A stretch of DNA of 64,000 bases from Desulfomicrobium orale DSM 12838 (GCF_001553625.1 NZ_CP014230.1:1178001-1242000); one strand, 5' to 3'. Shown: positions 1 to 9,367, counted from the stretch's first letter. Made by a program: numbers and translations. Notes: generated by a model not told the origin, from the letters alone.

Positions 1-136
1 ACGAAGCAATCTGCCTAGTTTGCGGGAAAGGCGAGGTCAAGGCCGCCGGACGAACACCGTCGAAAGGGCGGAAAGTGCATATGCGAGATGGCCGGGCGTT
101 TCCCCGCCTGGCCGAATCAGGAGACGAGGAGCCATC

Positions 137-1249
137 ATGGCCGCATCGGAAGTGTATTTCTGGGACCTGCGCGCCTCGCGCAAGGCTCCGTACGAGGTCA
201 AGGTCAAGAGGCTGCTCAAACTGGCTGCGCTGGGCGCGAAGCTGCAAAGCGGCGACCTGACCGCCGTCAAACTGCATTTCGGCGAGGCCGGAGGCACGGC
301 CCACATCCAGCCGCTGCAACTTGTCCCCCTCCTGACTTTTATCCGCAAATGCGGAGCCAGGCCCTTTCTGACGGACACCAATACCCTGTACGTGGGCCAG
401 CGCGGCGAGTCGGCTTCCCACGGGCTTCAGGCCGCCAGACACGGTTTTGACCCCAATGTGCTGGGTGCGCCGGTCATCATTGCCGACGGTCTCAAAAGCG
501 GCAACGAACGGGCCGTGCCTTTCGCGGGCAAACATTTCGACACGTTCTATCTGGCCGGGGACATTGTGGACGCGGACATGCTCGTCACCGTCAGCCATTT
601 CAAGGGGCATGAACTGGCGGGCTTCGGCGGAGCCATCAAGAACGCGGGCATGGGCTGCGCCACGCGTAAGGGCAAGATGCAGCAGCACTGCGGTCTGGGG
701 CCGGAAATACATCCGGATCACTGTGCGGGCTGCGGCCAGTGTGTGGCCGTGTGCGCCCACAACGCCCTGAGTTTGGACGAAAACGGCAGAATCCGGATCG
801 AACGGGACAACTGTGCGGGTTGCGCGGCCTGTTTTCTGGTCTGCAAGACCAAGGGGCTGGAGGTGGACTGGCGGGTGGACGTGAATACCTTTCTGGAACG
901 CATGGCCGAATACGCCGCCGCGGCCCTGCTGTCCCGTCCCCGGCCCAGTCTGCATCTGTCCTTTGTGCAGCGGGTCGGGCCGGGCTGCGACTGCATGGGC
1001 TATTCCGACGCGCCCATCTGCCCGGATCTGGGGCTTCTGGCCTCATGGGATCCGGTGGCCCTGGACCAGGCCTGTCTGGACATGGTCAATGCGGCCCAGC
1101 CGCTTTATCCCAGCGCCCTGCCTGCGGGCCTTGCGCCGGGGCAGGACAAATTCGAGGCCATTCACGGCCATGTGCGCGGCCGCTATCTTCTGGGCTACGC
1201 CGAAGGGCTCGGACTGGGCCGCAGAGAATACACGTTGCGGGCGGTCTGA
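137..1249 (+). CDS. DUF362 family protein with two [4Fe-4S] ferredoxin motifs
   Basis: About 370 residues from the ATG at 137, which has GAGGAG just upstream; the frame is open further 5' but without a convincing start. The N-terminal two thirds is a DUF362 domain (HFGE near residue 56, HFKGHELAGFGGAIKN near 155-170). Two ferredoxin clusters follow: CAGCGQC-x3-C near residue 197 and CAGCAAC-x3-C near 226. The family is cytoplasmic and iron-sulfur binding; its reaction is not settled, so I assign only the family. The gene is followed by a short hairpin and T-run, suggesting it ends its own transcript. Bases 1-136 contain nothing I can assign. Confidence 0.85.
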   Translation: MAASEVYFWDLRASRKAPYEVKVKRLLKLAALGAKLQSGDLTAVKLHFGEAGGTAHIQPLQLVPLLTFIRKCGARPFLTDTNTLYVGQRGESASHGLQAARHGFDPNVLGAPVIIADGLKSGNERAVPFAGKHFDTFYLAGDIVDADMLVTVSHFKGHELAGFGGAIKNAGMGCATRKGKMQQHCGLGPEIHPDHCAGCGQCVAVCAHNALSLDENGRIRIERDNCAGCAACFLVCKTKGLEVDWRVDVNTFLERMAEYAAAALLSRPRPSLHLSFVQRVGPGCDCMGYSDAPICPDLGLLASWDPVALDQACLDMVNAAQPLYPSALPAGLAPGQDKFEAIHGHVRGRYLLGYAEGLGLGRREYTLRAV

Positions 1250-1253
1250 GTGT

Positions 1254-1277
1254 CCGTCTGCGGCGGGGCGGTTTTTT
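1254..1277 (+). terminator. Possible weak rho-independent terminator after the DUF362 gene
   Basis: A 5-bp stem (CCGTC 1254-1258 with GGCGG 1267-1271, one G-U pair) with an 8-base loop, followed by six T. The stem is short, so this is tentative. Confidence 0.4.
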
Positions 1278-1359
1278 GGGACTGGACAAGAAGATGGGCC
1301 GGATTATATGCATCCAGTCCTTGAACGCAACAGGATTTCCATATTCGGAGGATTACATA

Positions 1360-1473
1360 ATGGCGCACAAGAAAATCGAACGGAAAAAGGAACTGGACCG
1401 CCGCCGCAAACGTCGTCAGGAAAGGCTGAAGGAACGCATCCGGGAAGCCAGGGCGGCCGGCAAAAACAAGTAG
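1360..1473 (+). CDS. Small highly basic protein, 37 residues
   Basis: The ATG at 1360 is preceded by a good ribosome site (CGGAGG, 1346-1351). The product is almost entirely Lys, Arg and Glu in a heptad-friendly pattern, consistent with one long charged helix. There are no Cys, membrane segment or signal peptide. It lies 21 bp upstream of the FmdB-like gene in the same direction, probably in the same transcript. Such composition suggests RNA or ribosome binding, but that is inference; I do not recognise a named family. Confidence 0.6.
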   Translation: MAHKKIERKKELDRRRKRRQERLKERIREARAAGKNK

Positions 1474-1494
1474 GTCCGGTTTCGGGAGGTTATC

Positions 1495-1740
1495 ATGCCT
1501 ATTTATGAATATACCTGCGAAGATTGTCATCAGATCTTCGAGGAATGGCAGAAGGACTTTCAGGACAGGGCGAAAACCTGTCCCGTGTGCGGCGGGGCCG
1601 CTCACCGGCTCATCTCCAGTACTTCTTTCGTCCTGAAGGGCGGCGGTTGGTATGCCTCAGGGTACACCAAGGAAACCGGAGGCAACGGCAAGAAGGAATC
1701 CTCCTCCGCGACGGACTCGTCCCAGACGACGGCGTCCTGA
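1495..1740 (+). CDS. FmdB-family zinc ribbon regulatory protein
   Basis: 81 residues. It begins with the family hallmark MPIYEY and carries two CxxC pairs (CEDC near residue 8, CPVC near 29) that would form a zinc ribbon, followed by a Ser/Thr-rich tail. FmdB-type proteins are common small proteins named after a putative regulator of formamidase; their true role is unknown. GGAGG sits just before the ATG. A UUCG-capped hairpin directly follows the stop codon. Confidence 0.85.
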   Translation: MPIYEYTCEDCHQIFEEWQKDFQDRAKTCPVCGGAAHRLISSTSFVLKGGGWYASGYTKETGGNGKKESSSATDSSQTTAS

Positions 1741-1742
1741 CG

Positions 1743-1762
1743 AAGGCAGCTTCGGCTGCCTT
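1743..1762 (+). terminator. Rho-independent terminator after the FmdB-family gene
   Basis: Perfect 8-bp stem AAGGCAGC / GCTGCCTT closing a TTCG tetraloop, followed by TTTCTC, three bases after the stop codon at 1738-1740. It separates the small-protein transcript from purB-pyrE. Confidence 0.75.
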
Positions 1763-1817
1763 TCTCATTTCGGGCCTCACTCTTTTCCCGCGCATCAGCC
1801 GCAGGCCGTACACCATC

Positions 1818-3125
1818 ATGATCGAACGCTACACACGCAAGGAAATGGGGCAGCTCTGGACCCTGGAGCGGAAGTTCCGGGTCTGGCTGGAAGTGGAACT
1901 GGCCATCTGCGAAGCCTGGCACGCCATGGGCGTCATTCCGGCTCCGGACATGCAGGCTATCCGCGAGAAGGCCGATTTCGAACTGGAGCGGATTCTCACT
2001 CTGGAGGAAACCACCAGACACGACGTCATCGCCTTTTTGACGGCGGTGGAGGAAAAGGTCGGGCCTTCGGCGCGGTACATTCACCTCGGGTGCACTTCTT
2101 CGGATATCGTGGACACGGCCAATGCCGTGCTTCTGACCCGCGCCGGGCGCATCATTCTCTCGGGTCTGGACGCCCTGCTGGGCACTCTGGAAATCCTGGC
2201 CCGGACCCATGCCGGGCGTCTGTGCATGGGGCGCACTCACGGCATTCACGCCGAGCCCACCAGCTTCGGCCTGAAGATGGCCGGTTTCCACGCCGAATTC
2301 CAGCGTCACCGCCGCCGCTTTGCCGAGGCCGTGGAGAATATCCGCGTGGGCAAGATTTCGGGTGCCGTGGGCACCTATGCCCAGCTCGAACCCGAACTGG
2401 AAAAGCGCGCTCTGGACATTCTGGAACTTGAAGTGGAGCCCGCCTCCACCCAGGTCATTCCGCGCGACCGTTATGCCCAGTATTTCACCACTCTGGCCCT
2501 CATGGCCGGGGGCGTGGAGCGCCTGTGCGTCGAACTGCGGCATCTGCAGCGCACCGAAGTGCTGGAGGTAGAGGAAGGCTTCGCCCAGGGGCAGAAAGGC
2601 TCCTCGGCCATGCCGCACAAGAAGAACCCCATTTCCGCTGAAAATCTGACCGGCCTGTCCCGGCTGGTCCGCTCCAACGCTCTGGCGGCCATGGAAAACA
2701 TGGCCCTGTGGCATGAGCGCGACATCAGCCATTCTTCGGTGGAGCGGGTCATCATGCCGGACTCCACCATTCTTGTGGACTACATGCTGCACCGCCTGAA
2801 CAATCTGCTGAAGGGGCTGCGCGTCATCCCCGAAAACATGGAGAGAAATCTCATGGGCTCCCACGGCCTGTTCTTTTCCCAGAGGGTTCTCCTGGCCCTG
2901 GTGGAAGCGGGGCTGGCGCGCCAGGAAGCTTATGTGATGGTACAAAAGGTGGCCATGCGCTGCTGGCGGGAGCGGACATCCTTTGAAGATGCCGTGCGCG
3001 CCGATGTGGACATCGCCGCCCGGCTGGACAAGGCCCGGCTGGATAAGGCCTTTGACCTGAATTACTACCTGCGCCACGAACGGACCATCCTGGACCGCGT
3101 GTTCGCTTCCGGGGAAAGCATATGA
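1818..3125 (+). CDS. purB: Adenylosuccinate lyase
   Basis: 435 residues, the usual length. PurB removes fumarate from SAICAR and from adenylosuccinate in purine synthesis. The fumarase/aspartase signature SSAMPHKKNP lies near residue 262, and the TSSDIVDTA motif near residue 92 carries active-site residues. I start at the ATG at 1818 (MIERYTRKEM), which matches the family N-terminus; the open frame upstream overlaps fmdB and its terminator and is not coding. The stop overlaps the pyrE start by four bases (ATGA), so the two nucleotide-synthesis genes are translationally coupled. Confidence 0.95.
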   Translation: MIERYTRKEMGQLWTLERKFRVWLEVELAICEAWHAMGVIPAPDMQAIREKADFELERILTLEETTRHDVIAFLTAVEEKVGPSARYIHLGCTSSDIVDTANAVLLTRAGRIILSGLDALLGTLEILARTHAGRLCMGRTHGIHAEPTSFGLKMAGFHAEFQRHRRRFAEAVENIRVGKISGAVGTYAQLEPELEKRALDILELEVEPASTQVIPRDRYAQYFTTLALMAGGVERLCVELRHLQRTEVLEVEEGFAQGQKGSSAMPHKKNPISAENLTGLSRLVRSNALAAMENMALWHERDISHSSVERVIMPDSTILVDYMLHRLNNLLKGLRVIPENMERNLMGSHGLFFSQRVLLALVEAGLARQEAYVMVQKVAMRCWRERTSFEDAVRADVDIAARLDKARLDKAFDLNYYLRHERTILDRVFASGESI

Positions 3126-3685
3126 CCGACATGAAAAAGCGTCTGGCCCGCCTGCTGGTCGAAAAATCCTACCTTGAGGGAGATTTCACGCTGACCTCCG
3201 GCCAGAAGAGCGATTATTACTTCGACTGCAAGCACACGGCCCTGCATCCGGAAGGCTCCTGGCTGCTGGGGCGGCTTTTTCTGGATATGATCCGCGAACA
3301 GGGCGGCATCCAGGGCGTGGGCGGCATGACCCTGGGCGCGGACCCGCTGGTTTCGGCCGTGACCGTGGTCTCGCATCTGGAGGGCTATCCCCTGCCCGGA
3401 TTCATCATCCGCAAGGCCCCCAAGGGGCACGGCACCAACCAGTATCTGGAGGGCCTGAACAACTTTGCGCCGGGGCAGAGCGTGTGCCTGCTGGAGGATG
3501 TCATCACCACCGGCGGGACCCTGCTCAAGGCCGTGGAGCGGGTGCGGGAGCAGAATCTGAACATCGTGGCCGTGCTGGGCGTGCTGGACCGGGAACAGGG
3601 CGGACGCGAAAATCTGGCCGGGGCTGGTTTCGAGCTGCGGACCATATTCACCCGCCGGGAACTGCTGGAAACCGCCCGGGGCTGA
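3122..3685 (+). CDS. pyrE: Orotate phosphoribosyltransferase
   Basis: 187 residues. PyrE joins orotate and PRPP to make OMP in pyrimidine synthesis. The PRPP-binding loop is clear (CLLEDVITTGGTLLKAVE near residues 122-139), preceded by the FIIRKAPKGHGT flexible-loop segment. The gene overlaps purB by four bases and is followed four bases later by the L,D-transpeptidase gene, so it sits inside an operon. Confidence 0.93.
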   Translation: MTDMKKRLARLLVEKSYLEGDFTLTSGQKSDYYFDCKHTALHPEGSWLLGRLFLDMIREQGGIQGVGGMTLGADPLVSAVTVVSHLEGYPLPGFIIRKAPKGHGTNQYLEGLNNFAPGQSVCLLEDVITTGGTLLKAVERVREQNLNIVAVLGVLDREQGGRENLAGAGFELRTIFTRRELLETARG

Positions 3686-3689
3686 CCGC

Positions 3690-4856
3690 ATGCGCCGGGT
3701 GCTGCTTTTTTTTCTGCTGCTGGTGGGTACCGCCCACGCCGGGGACGGCTGGAAAGCCTCCCTGACCCCGCATTTCCGCCTGCCGGCTCTGTTTTTGGCC
3801 GTGGACAAGGAAAGCCAGCGGACCTACTTCGTGCGTCCCGCGGATGATGCTCTGGACAGGGAGGAGCTTGTCTGCACCACGGGCCGCAGGGACGGCGACA
3901 AGCAGAAGGAAGGCGACCTGAAAACCCCGGAAGGGGTGTACTTCATCGGCGACAGGATCAAAAAGAAGCTGGATTACACTCTCTACGGCAATACGGCCTT
4001 CGCCCTGAATTATCCGAACCCCATGGACCGGCTGCGGGGCAAGACCGGCTACGGTATCTGGATTCACGGCCGCGGTACGCCCATCACTCCCAAGCTGACC
4101 AGGGGCTGCGTGGCCCTGCAGAACCCCCGTGTGGACACTCTGCACGAGCACATCACCCCGCATCTGACGCCGGTGGTCATCGCCCAGACCCTGGACTGGG
4201 ACAATGCTTCCTCCGTATCCATTTCGGAGGTGGCGCGCGGAACATGGTCATGGATCGGTGCTAGGGAACGCCGGGACCCGGCCTTCTTCGAGTTCTACAA
4301 CGCCTCTTTGTATGAAAAATCTTCGGGCGCGCCCTTTGCGGACTTTGTCCGGGAGGTGCAGGAAGAATCGGTCAGGCTTCCGTGGGTGGATATCCGTGTG
4401 GAGAATCTGCATGTGCTGGAGGGCCCCGGCTACATGGTCAGCTCCTTTATCCAGCATGATTTTCCCCATGCCGGGAAGAGCGGTCACCGCAGGCTGTACT
4501 GGACCGGAGACGGGGGAGTCTGGAGAATAGCGGGCGAAGAGTGGGTCGAACTGGGAGCCGAAGACCGCGAGGGCTACGCCCGGCTCGTGGACAAGGAAAT
4601 CCGGACCCTGCTTCTGCACGGCGAGGCGCTCTGGACTGGCGGCGACCGCGCCGCCCTGGCCGAAATCTATGCTCCCCAGTGCGAAGTCCCGGTCAGTCTG
4701 AATGCGAGTAACCCTTTTTCCGGCGAGCCCGTCATCACCATCGCCGAAGACGGAGTACGGGCCGTCCTGTCCCGCCCCGGGAGCACCGCCCATGCCTTTC
4801 TGTTCCGGCCCGGCCCTTTTGACACCTGGCTCATCGTGGATCAGAGCGGCGGCTGA
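3690..4856 (+). CDS. L,D-transpeptidase (YkuD/ErfK family) with C-terminal NTF2-like region, exported
   Basis: 388 residues with an N-terminal signal peptide (a leucine-rich core ending in AHA near residue 18). The catalytic YkuD signature is present: IWIHGRG near residue 130 and RGCVAL near 146, where the Cys is the nucleophile. The enzyme would cross-link peptidoglycan or attach proteins to it in the periplasm. The remaining ~220 residues look like the NTF2-like (Cds6-type) tail seen on some proteobacterial L,D-transpeptidases. The stop overlaps the next gene by one base. Confidence 0.85.
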   Translation: MRRVLLFFLLLVGTAHAGDGWKASLTPHFRLPALFLAVDKESQRTYFVRPADDALDREELVCTTGRRDGDKQKEGDLKTPEGVYFIGDRIKKKLDYTLYGNTAFALNYPNPMDRLRGKTGYGIWIHGRGTPITPKLTRGCVALQNPRVDTLHEHITPHLTPVVIAQTLDWDNASSVSISEVARGTWSWIGARERRDPAFFEFYNASLYEKSSGAPFADFVREVQEESVRLPWVDIRVENLHVLEGPGYMVSSFIQHDFPHAGKSGHRRLYWTGDGGVWRIAGEEWVELGAEDREGYARLVDKEIRTLLLHGEALWTGGDRAALAEIYAPQCEVPVSLNASNPFSGEPVITIAEDGVRAVLSRPGSTAHAFLFRPGPFDTWLIVDQSGG

Positions 4857-5635
4857 TGCTTTTTGTCAACCTGCCGCTGCGCTTCATCGAGCAGCATCCC
4901 CACTATCTGGACCTTTTTCTCCGTCATCGCCTCCATCCGGAGCTGGGGCTGGACGCCTTGGCGCTGGATCTTTTTTCTCCCGCCCGGCACCGGGAAATCG
5001 CCCGGACATTTCGTGACGCGGGGCTCTCCTGCGCCGTTCACCTGCCTTTCTTCGATCTCCACCCCGGCAGCCTGGACCCGCTGGTGCGCTCCGTGTGCCG
5101 TCAGCGTCTGCTTCAGGCCGTGGACGCGGCCCGCGTTTACGAACCCGTCCACTTCGTGGCCCATCTGGACGGCCAGCATCTGTGGCCGCCGGACATGCGG
5201 GAACAGTGGCTGGCCCATTCCCTTGAGACATGGGGAATGGTCATGGAGCGGGCGGATGGCGTACCCCTGTTTCTGGAAAACGTCTTCGAGCCCACGCCCG
5301 CTCAGCATGTGCAGGTCTTGCGGGCGCTGGGCGGCCGGGCCGGAGCCTGTCTGGATATCGGGCACTGGCACGCCTTCGCCGACGGGGCCCGCAAGGCCGA
5401 CCTGGCGGACTGGCTCTCGGCTCTGGGGGCCTTTCCGATGCATCTGCATCTGCACGATAATGACGGCAGTGCGGATCAGCATCTGGGGCTGGGAGAAGGC
5501 ACCATCCCGTGGGACGAACTCTGGGACTGGCTTCGCTCGCATCGCGTCAGCGCCACCCTGGAGCCGCACACCGGGCGGGATTTTCATGCCGCCTGGGCTT
5601 ACCTGGACCGGCATGGTTTGCGGAATCTGTTCTGA
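4856..5635 (+). CDS. Sugar phosphate isomerase/epimerase-like TIM barrel protein (xylose isomerase/AP endonuclease 2 fold)
   Basis: 259 residues with the spaced metal-ligand pattern of the fold: HLPF near residue 62, HFVAHLD near 100, FLENVFEP near 139, CLDIGHWHAF near 164, HLHDNDG near 199 and a final E-P-H near 240. No signal peptide, so cytoplasmic. The substrate cannot be told from sequence. Its ATG overlaps the stop of the L,D-transpeptidase gene, so it ends the purB-pyrE transcript. Confidence 0.75.
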   Translation: MLFVNLPLRFIEQHPHYLDLFLRHRLHPELGLDALALDLFSPARHREIARTFRDAGLSCAVHLPFFDLHPGSLDPLVRSVCRQRLLQAVDAARVYEPVHFVAHLDGQHLWPPDMREQWLAHSLETWGMVMERADGVPLFLENVFEPTPAQHVQVLRALGGRAGACLDIGHWHAFADGARKADLADWLSALGAFPMHLHLHDNDGSADQHLGLGEGTIPWDELWDWLRSHRVSATLEPHTGRDFHAAWAYLDRHGLRNLF

Positions 5636-5729
5636 ACGGGTATACGCGGGGCGACGGCATTTTTTGATCCGTTCTTCCGGGTTCGCGAGCCCTTCCCGCC
5701 AGAATCTGTAACCAGAAGAGGACACACCT

Positions 5730-7148
5730 ATGCGCACCAAGATCGTGGCCACTCTCGGCCCGGCGTCCATGGACCAGAACATCATGAAGGAAATGGCGCT
5801 CCTTGGAGTGCGTGTTTTCCGGCTCAACTTTTCCCACTCCGACGCGGCCCATTTCGCGCCGGTCGTCCGCAAAATCCGGGAAGTGGAAAAGGAAACGGGC
5901 CTTTGTCTGACCATCATGGGCGACCTGTGCGGCCCTAAAATCCGTATTGGTGAGGTGGCCGGTTCGCCCCGCCAGATTTCCAAGGGCGACCAGGTGTTTC
6001 TCGGCACGCCGGACATGGCGTCCCGGAGCGACGGGCTGTTCATCAGCCTGGATGTGCCGGAGCTGCTGGAAGGGCTGGCCGAGGGCATGCCCGTCTCCCT
6101 GTCCGACGGCATGCTGCAGTTCAGGGTGACGCGGGTGGTGGAGGCCGATCGCCTGGTGGTCATGGAGGCCCAGACCGGCGGCATTCTGACCTCGAACAAG
6201 GGCATCGCCTTTCCCGGCAAGACGCTCAGGGTGGCGGCCATGACCGAGAAGGACCGGCGCGACCTCCATCAGGGGCTGGACATAGGCATCGACGCTGTGG
6301 CCCTGTCCTTCGTGCAGAGCCGGGAAGACATCGACGATCTCAAGGCCGAAATTTCCCGGCACGGCACCTGGATCCCGGTGGTGGCCAAGGTGGAACGCAA
6401 GAACGCCGTGGACAAGCTGGATTCCATTCTGGACGCGGCCGACGCCATCATGGTGGCCAGGGGAGATCTGGGGCTGGAATGCAGTCCGGCGGAACTGCCC
6501 GTCCTGCAGAAAAAAATTCTGCGGGCCTGCCGCCATGCCCAGAAACCGGCCATCGTGGCCACGCAGATGCTCCTTTCCATGGTCAAGAACCCGCTGCCCA
6601 CCAGGGCCGAGTCCACGGATGTGGCCAACGCCATGCTGGACGGCGCGGACTGCGTCATGCTTTCCGAGGAGACGGCCATCGGCAGCTACCCGTTGGAGGC
6701 CGTGCGCTTCATGAATGAAATCGCACAGTACGCCGAACCGTATTATCTGGACCGCATCGGCGGGCCCTATGTGCCCAAGGCCGAGAAAAATCCGCCCAAG
6801 TTTCTGGCTTATTCGGCCTGCCTCATGGCCGAGAACGCCGACAGCACGGCTCTGGTCTGCCACTCCACCACGGGTGCCACAGCAAGATACCTGAGTTCCC
6901 GCCGTCCGGCCCAGCCCATCTATGCCATGACCACGGACACGCGGGTCATGCGCTGGATGAATTTTTTCTGGAGCATCATTCCGGTGGAAAGCCCCATTGA
7001 GCCGTACAGCCATCAGAAACGGGCGGAGAAGTTCGTGCAGGAAAGCCCCCTGTTCCGGCCGGGTGAAAACGTCGTCATCGCCAGCGGGCAGGCCACGCCG
7101 GGCATGGGCACGGTCATGACCAATGAAATCAAGGTCTATTACAAATAA
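5730..7148 (+). CDS. pyk: Pyruvate kinase
   Basis: 472 residues, usual length. It converts phosphoenolpyruvate and ADP to pyruvate and ATP in glycolysis. Recognised by the N-terminal MRTKIVATLGPAS, the FRLNFSH motif near residue 31, GDLCGPKIR near 68 and the active-site stretch VARGDLGLE near 243-252. The ATG at 5730 follows AGAAGAGG. The gene stands alone, with 94 bases between it and the upstream gene. Confidence 0.95.
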   Translation: MRTKIVATLGPASMDQNIMKEMALLGVRVFRLNFSHSDAAHFAPVVRKIREVEKETGLCLTIMGDLCGPKIRIGEVAGSPRQISKGDQVFLGTPDMASRSDGLFISLDVPELLEGLAEGMPVSLSDGMLQFRVTRVVEADRLVVMEAQTGGILTSNKGIAFPGKTLRVAAMTEKDRRDLHQGLDIGIDAVALSFVQSREDIDDLKAEISRHGTWIPVVAKVERKNAVDKLDSILDAADAIMVARGDLGLECSPAELPVLQKKILRACRHAQKPAIVATQMLLSMVKNPLPTRAESTDVANAMLDGADCVMLSEETAIGSYPLEAVRFMNEIAQYAEPYYLDRIGGPYVPKAEKNPPKFLAYSACLMAENADSTALVCHSTTGATARYLSSRRPAQPIYAMTTDTRVMRWMNFFWSIIPVESPIEPYSHQKRAEKFVQESPLFRPGENVVIASGQATPGMGTVMTNEIKVYYK

Positions 7149-7631
7149 ATTTGTCCATCGTGCTGGAGGGAAGGGGGCTCCACCTGAAATGGTGTGGACA
7201 GGCCGGATATCTACGGCTGGACTTGGCACATGGAGGGATGCTTCTCAGATTGAGCGGAAAACGTGAGTCTTGCCGCATGGATAATCGTTTTAAATGTTGC
7301 TTTCCTGGCACAAAACAGTCAAATATTTTCCCATGGGGTTGAGCTGAAGTGGTCTCTCATATTGACGTATGATGGCAGAGCTTGTAGTTGATTTTTAGCT
7401 TATGGCGAGAAGGAGAGTTGCGTCTCCAGTTTTTACTGCGTTTTTAGGTTGACAGTTTTTGCCGGAACCAATTAGAAGCCTTGACAAAGACAGCAGCAGA
7501 GTTTGTTTTCTTTCAACTAGGAGGCGGGTTGTGAGAAAACAGTTTCGCGGTGATATTTTCCCGCAAGGGAAGGGCCAGTGGCCCTAAGGGATGGAAATGA
7601 GTTTTTTAACCAAATTGTATGGAGGAAGTTT
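7149..7631 (+). other. Long intergenic region / 5' leader of the 561-residue exported protein
   Basis: About 480 bases with no credible gene. Near the 3' end are two adjacent hairpins: TTCCC-GCAA-GGGAA (7558-7571) and GGGCC-AGT-GGCCC (7572-7584). They are followed by a T6 run and then GGAGGA at 7621-7626. TTGACA occurs at 7449-7454 and again at 7481-7486, possible -35 boxes, but neither has a good -10. The region is less GC-rich than the housekeeping genes to its left. I see no recognised riboswitch. Confidence 0.5.
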
Positions 7632-9317
7632 ATGTTGAAGAAACTTGTGTTGGTCATGCTGGTGATGCTGTTCATCACGGCAAATGCGTATGCTGCCAAA
7701 AATGATGTGCATCCGTTTACGGAAATTCCGCCTATCGTTAAAGGTGCGTGCAGTCAGGCCGGTTCGGTGACTCTGACTTTTGAAAATGCAACAGAAGTGA
7801 GTCCTTCCGTTGCGGAAATCATTGGGCGTCTGAGCCCCGGTGTTACCTTGTGCCAGCCCATTGATGTGTATGTGCGCATTGCCGACGGCACAAGCACTGT
7901 CGGTGCCCCTAAGACTACCGGCGTGGTGCAGCAGGAGTTCAAGGCCATTGGTGTAGGCGGCAAGGATGTCGTCTTTCGTGTGGTTGGTGCCGTTGGGACG
8001 GATGAAATTCGCATTCTGCCTCTGAACGGAACATTGGAGGCTAATAACACGGGCATGAAGATCGTCCTGTTCAACTCCGAAGGTAATTTTACAGACGGCG
8101 AGATGCTGGATGCGACCAAAGTCGGTTACAACGCCAGCACTGGTGATTTCTTTAATGCTACGACGGGTGCGGTGCTGGCTGGTGCGCCTCTGAACAATAA
8201 CGAAGCCCTTCGGGTCATGGGTGTGGACAACTCTTTGTGTGTGCAGACTGCAGCTGACTATGCGGCGCATGAGGTTCGCATTTATCTGGAGTCCGCTCCC
8301 AAGGTATACACCTTCTCGCCTGCTGACTCTGTTATTGCCATTGTGGGTACGAAACCCATCTCTGAGGTTCCGCAGAAGAAGGCCCTGACCGCTCCCGTGC
8401 CGCTTGCTGGTGATCAGGGCGGTGCCTCTGGCTGCGACAAGTCCTATTATAATGCAACAGGAATGTGCGAGACTTACGATGCTGGTATGTTTGGGCATTA
8501 TGCGCTGCACTCTGGCTCCGGATTCCAGGCGGGTATTTACCTGTTGGAGATGGAAATCCTGGTGAATGGCGCTGGCGGTGACAAGGGTGCGTACTTCGCA
8601 GCACTTCCCCAGGGTATTCAGCTGGCCAAGAACAGGGCGCAGATGATCCAAGCTTACGTGAATACTGCTGCTCTGGGAAGCATTGAGCGGTTTCTGGGTA
8701 CCGGCGCGACCACTATGGCTGCTCCTGTTCCCGGTTGCGTGCGCGCTGACGACGAAAAGATCACCAAGATCAGGGGCGAAATGGTGCTGACCCCGGCTAT
8801 GATCGCCGCGATGGAATATCTGCGTTTCGATGTGCCTACGATCGCCGTGCCTGGTCTGGCTGCCGGGGATATCGTGACCCTGAAGGTTACCCTGAAACGC
8901 GGCCGCTGCCAGACGGTGTACTCTGGTTCTCGCAACCTCTTTACCATGGTTGATAAGTGCTCCTCGGCTGCTCCGGCGGGTTCGCTCTTCTTCCCCTACT
9001 TTGCAGGAACCGCTGACGGTTATTGGAACGGTATGGCTCTGGTCAACTCCGGTGCCGCTGATGCAAATGCCACTCTGACGATTGTGGAAGAGAATGGCAA
9101 CAAGGGTACTTTGGAGTTGATAGTTCCGGCTGGCGGCATGGTTGTGAAGCTGGTTGAAAATCTGCCTAAAGAGGCCGGTTTTGTTGCTAATCCCGCGAAT
9201 ACCTCTCCCATGGGTGCTGTCCGCTGCTACATCTCTGTGGCTGCAGTGGGTGGCAATTTGAATGGCTTTGCCATGATGGCTGATGGCGCCCAGTCTATGG
9301 GTTACACGGTGCCTTAA
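7632..9317 (+). CDS. Exported protein of unknown function, 561 residues
   Basis: The ATG at 7632 is preceded by GGAGGA and starts a clear signal peptide (MLKK, hydrophobic core, ending ANAYA near residue 21). The mature protein is rich in Gly, Ala, Thr and Val, beta-strand-like, with several isolated Cys that may form disulfides. The last ~110 residues (from LFFPYFAGT, near 452) form a module with YWNGMALVN and a terminal MGYTVP. Similar modules end the protein at 10151-12507 (WWAGVILDN, ending VAGYTP), suggesting a shared surface domain. It precedes a strong terminator and is upstream of the type II secretion operon, so it may be a substrate; that is inference. Confidence 0.7.
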   Translation: MLKKLVLVMLVMLFITANAYAAKNDVHPFTEIPPIVKGACSQAGSVTLTFENATEVSPSVAEIIGRLSPGVTLCQPIDVYVRIADGTSTVGAPKTTGVVQQEFKAIGVGGKDVVFRVVGAVGTDEIRILPLNGTLEANNTGMKIVLFNSEGNFTDGEMLDATKVGYNASTGDFFNATTGAVLAGAPLNNNEALRVMGVDNSLCVQTAADYAAHEVRIYLESAPKVYTFSPADSVIAIVGTKPISEVPQKKALTAPVPLAGDQGGASGCDKSYYNATGMCETYDAGMFGHYALHSGSGFQAGIYLLEMEILVNGAGGDKGAYFAALPQGIQLAKNRAQMIQAYVNTAALGSIERFLGTGATTMAAPVPGCVRADDEKITKIRGEMVLTPAMIAAMEYLRFDVPTIAVPGLAAGDIVTLKVTLKRGRCQTVYSGSRNLFTMVDKCSSAAPAGSLFFPYFAGTADGYWNGMALVNSGAADANATLTIVEENGNKGTLELIVPAGGMVVKLVENLPKEAGFVANPANTSPMGAVRCYISVAAVGGNLNGFAMMADGAQSMGYTVP

Positions 9318-9339
9318 GTTTGTTTCATAAACGTAACAA

Positions 9340-9367
9340 AAAGGCGGAGGGGTGACCCTCCGCCTTT
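9340..9367 (+). terminator. Strong rho-independent terminator
   Basis: Perfect 12-bp stem AAAGGCGGAGGG / CCCTCCGCCTTT with a GTGA loop and trailing T, 22 bases after the stop of the 561-residue protein. Confidence 0.9.

Noticed and set aside
1524-1817. Open frame extending purB upstream over fmdB
   Set aside because: It overlaps the FmdB zinc-ribbon gene and its terminator, and the family N-terminus begins at 1818.
4841-6241. Long reverse-strand open frame (466 codons) over the TIM-barrel and pyk genes
   Set aside because: A GC-rich shadow of real genes on the + strand; the translation has no family features.
7449-7477. Sigma-70 promoter with TTGACA at 7449
   Set aside because: The matching -10 (TTAGAA) is a poor fit and a second TTGACA at 7481 is no better; mentioned only in the leader entry.
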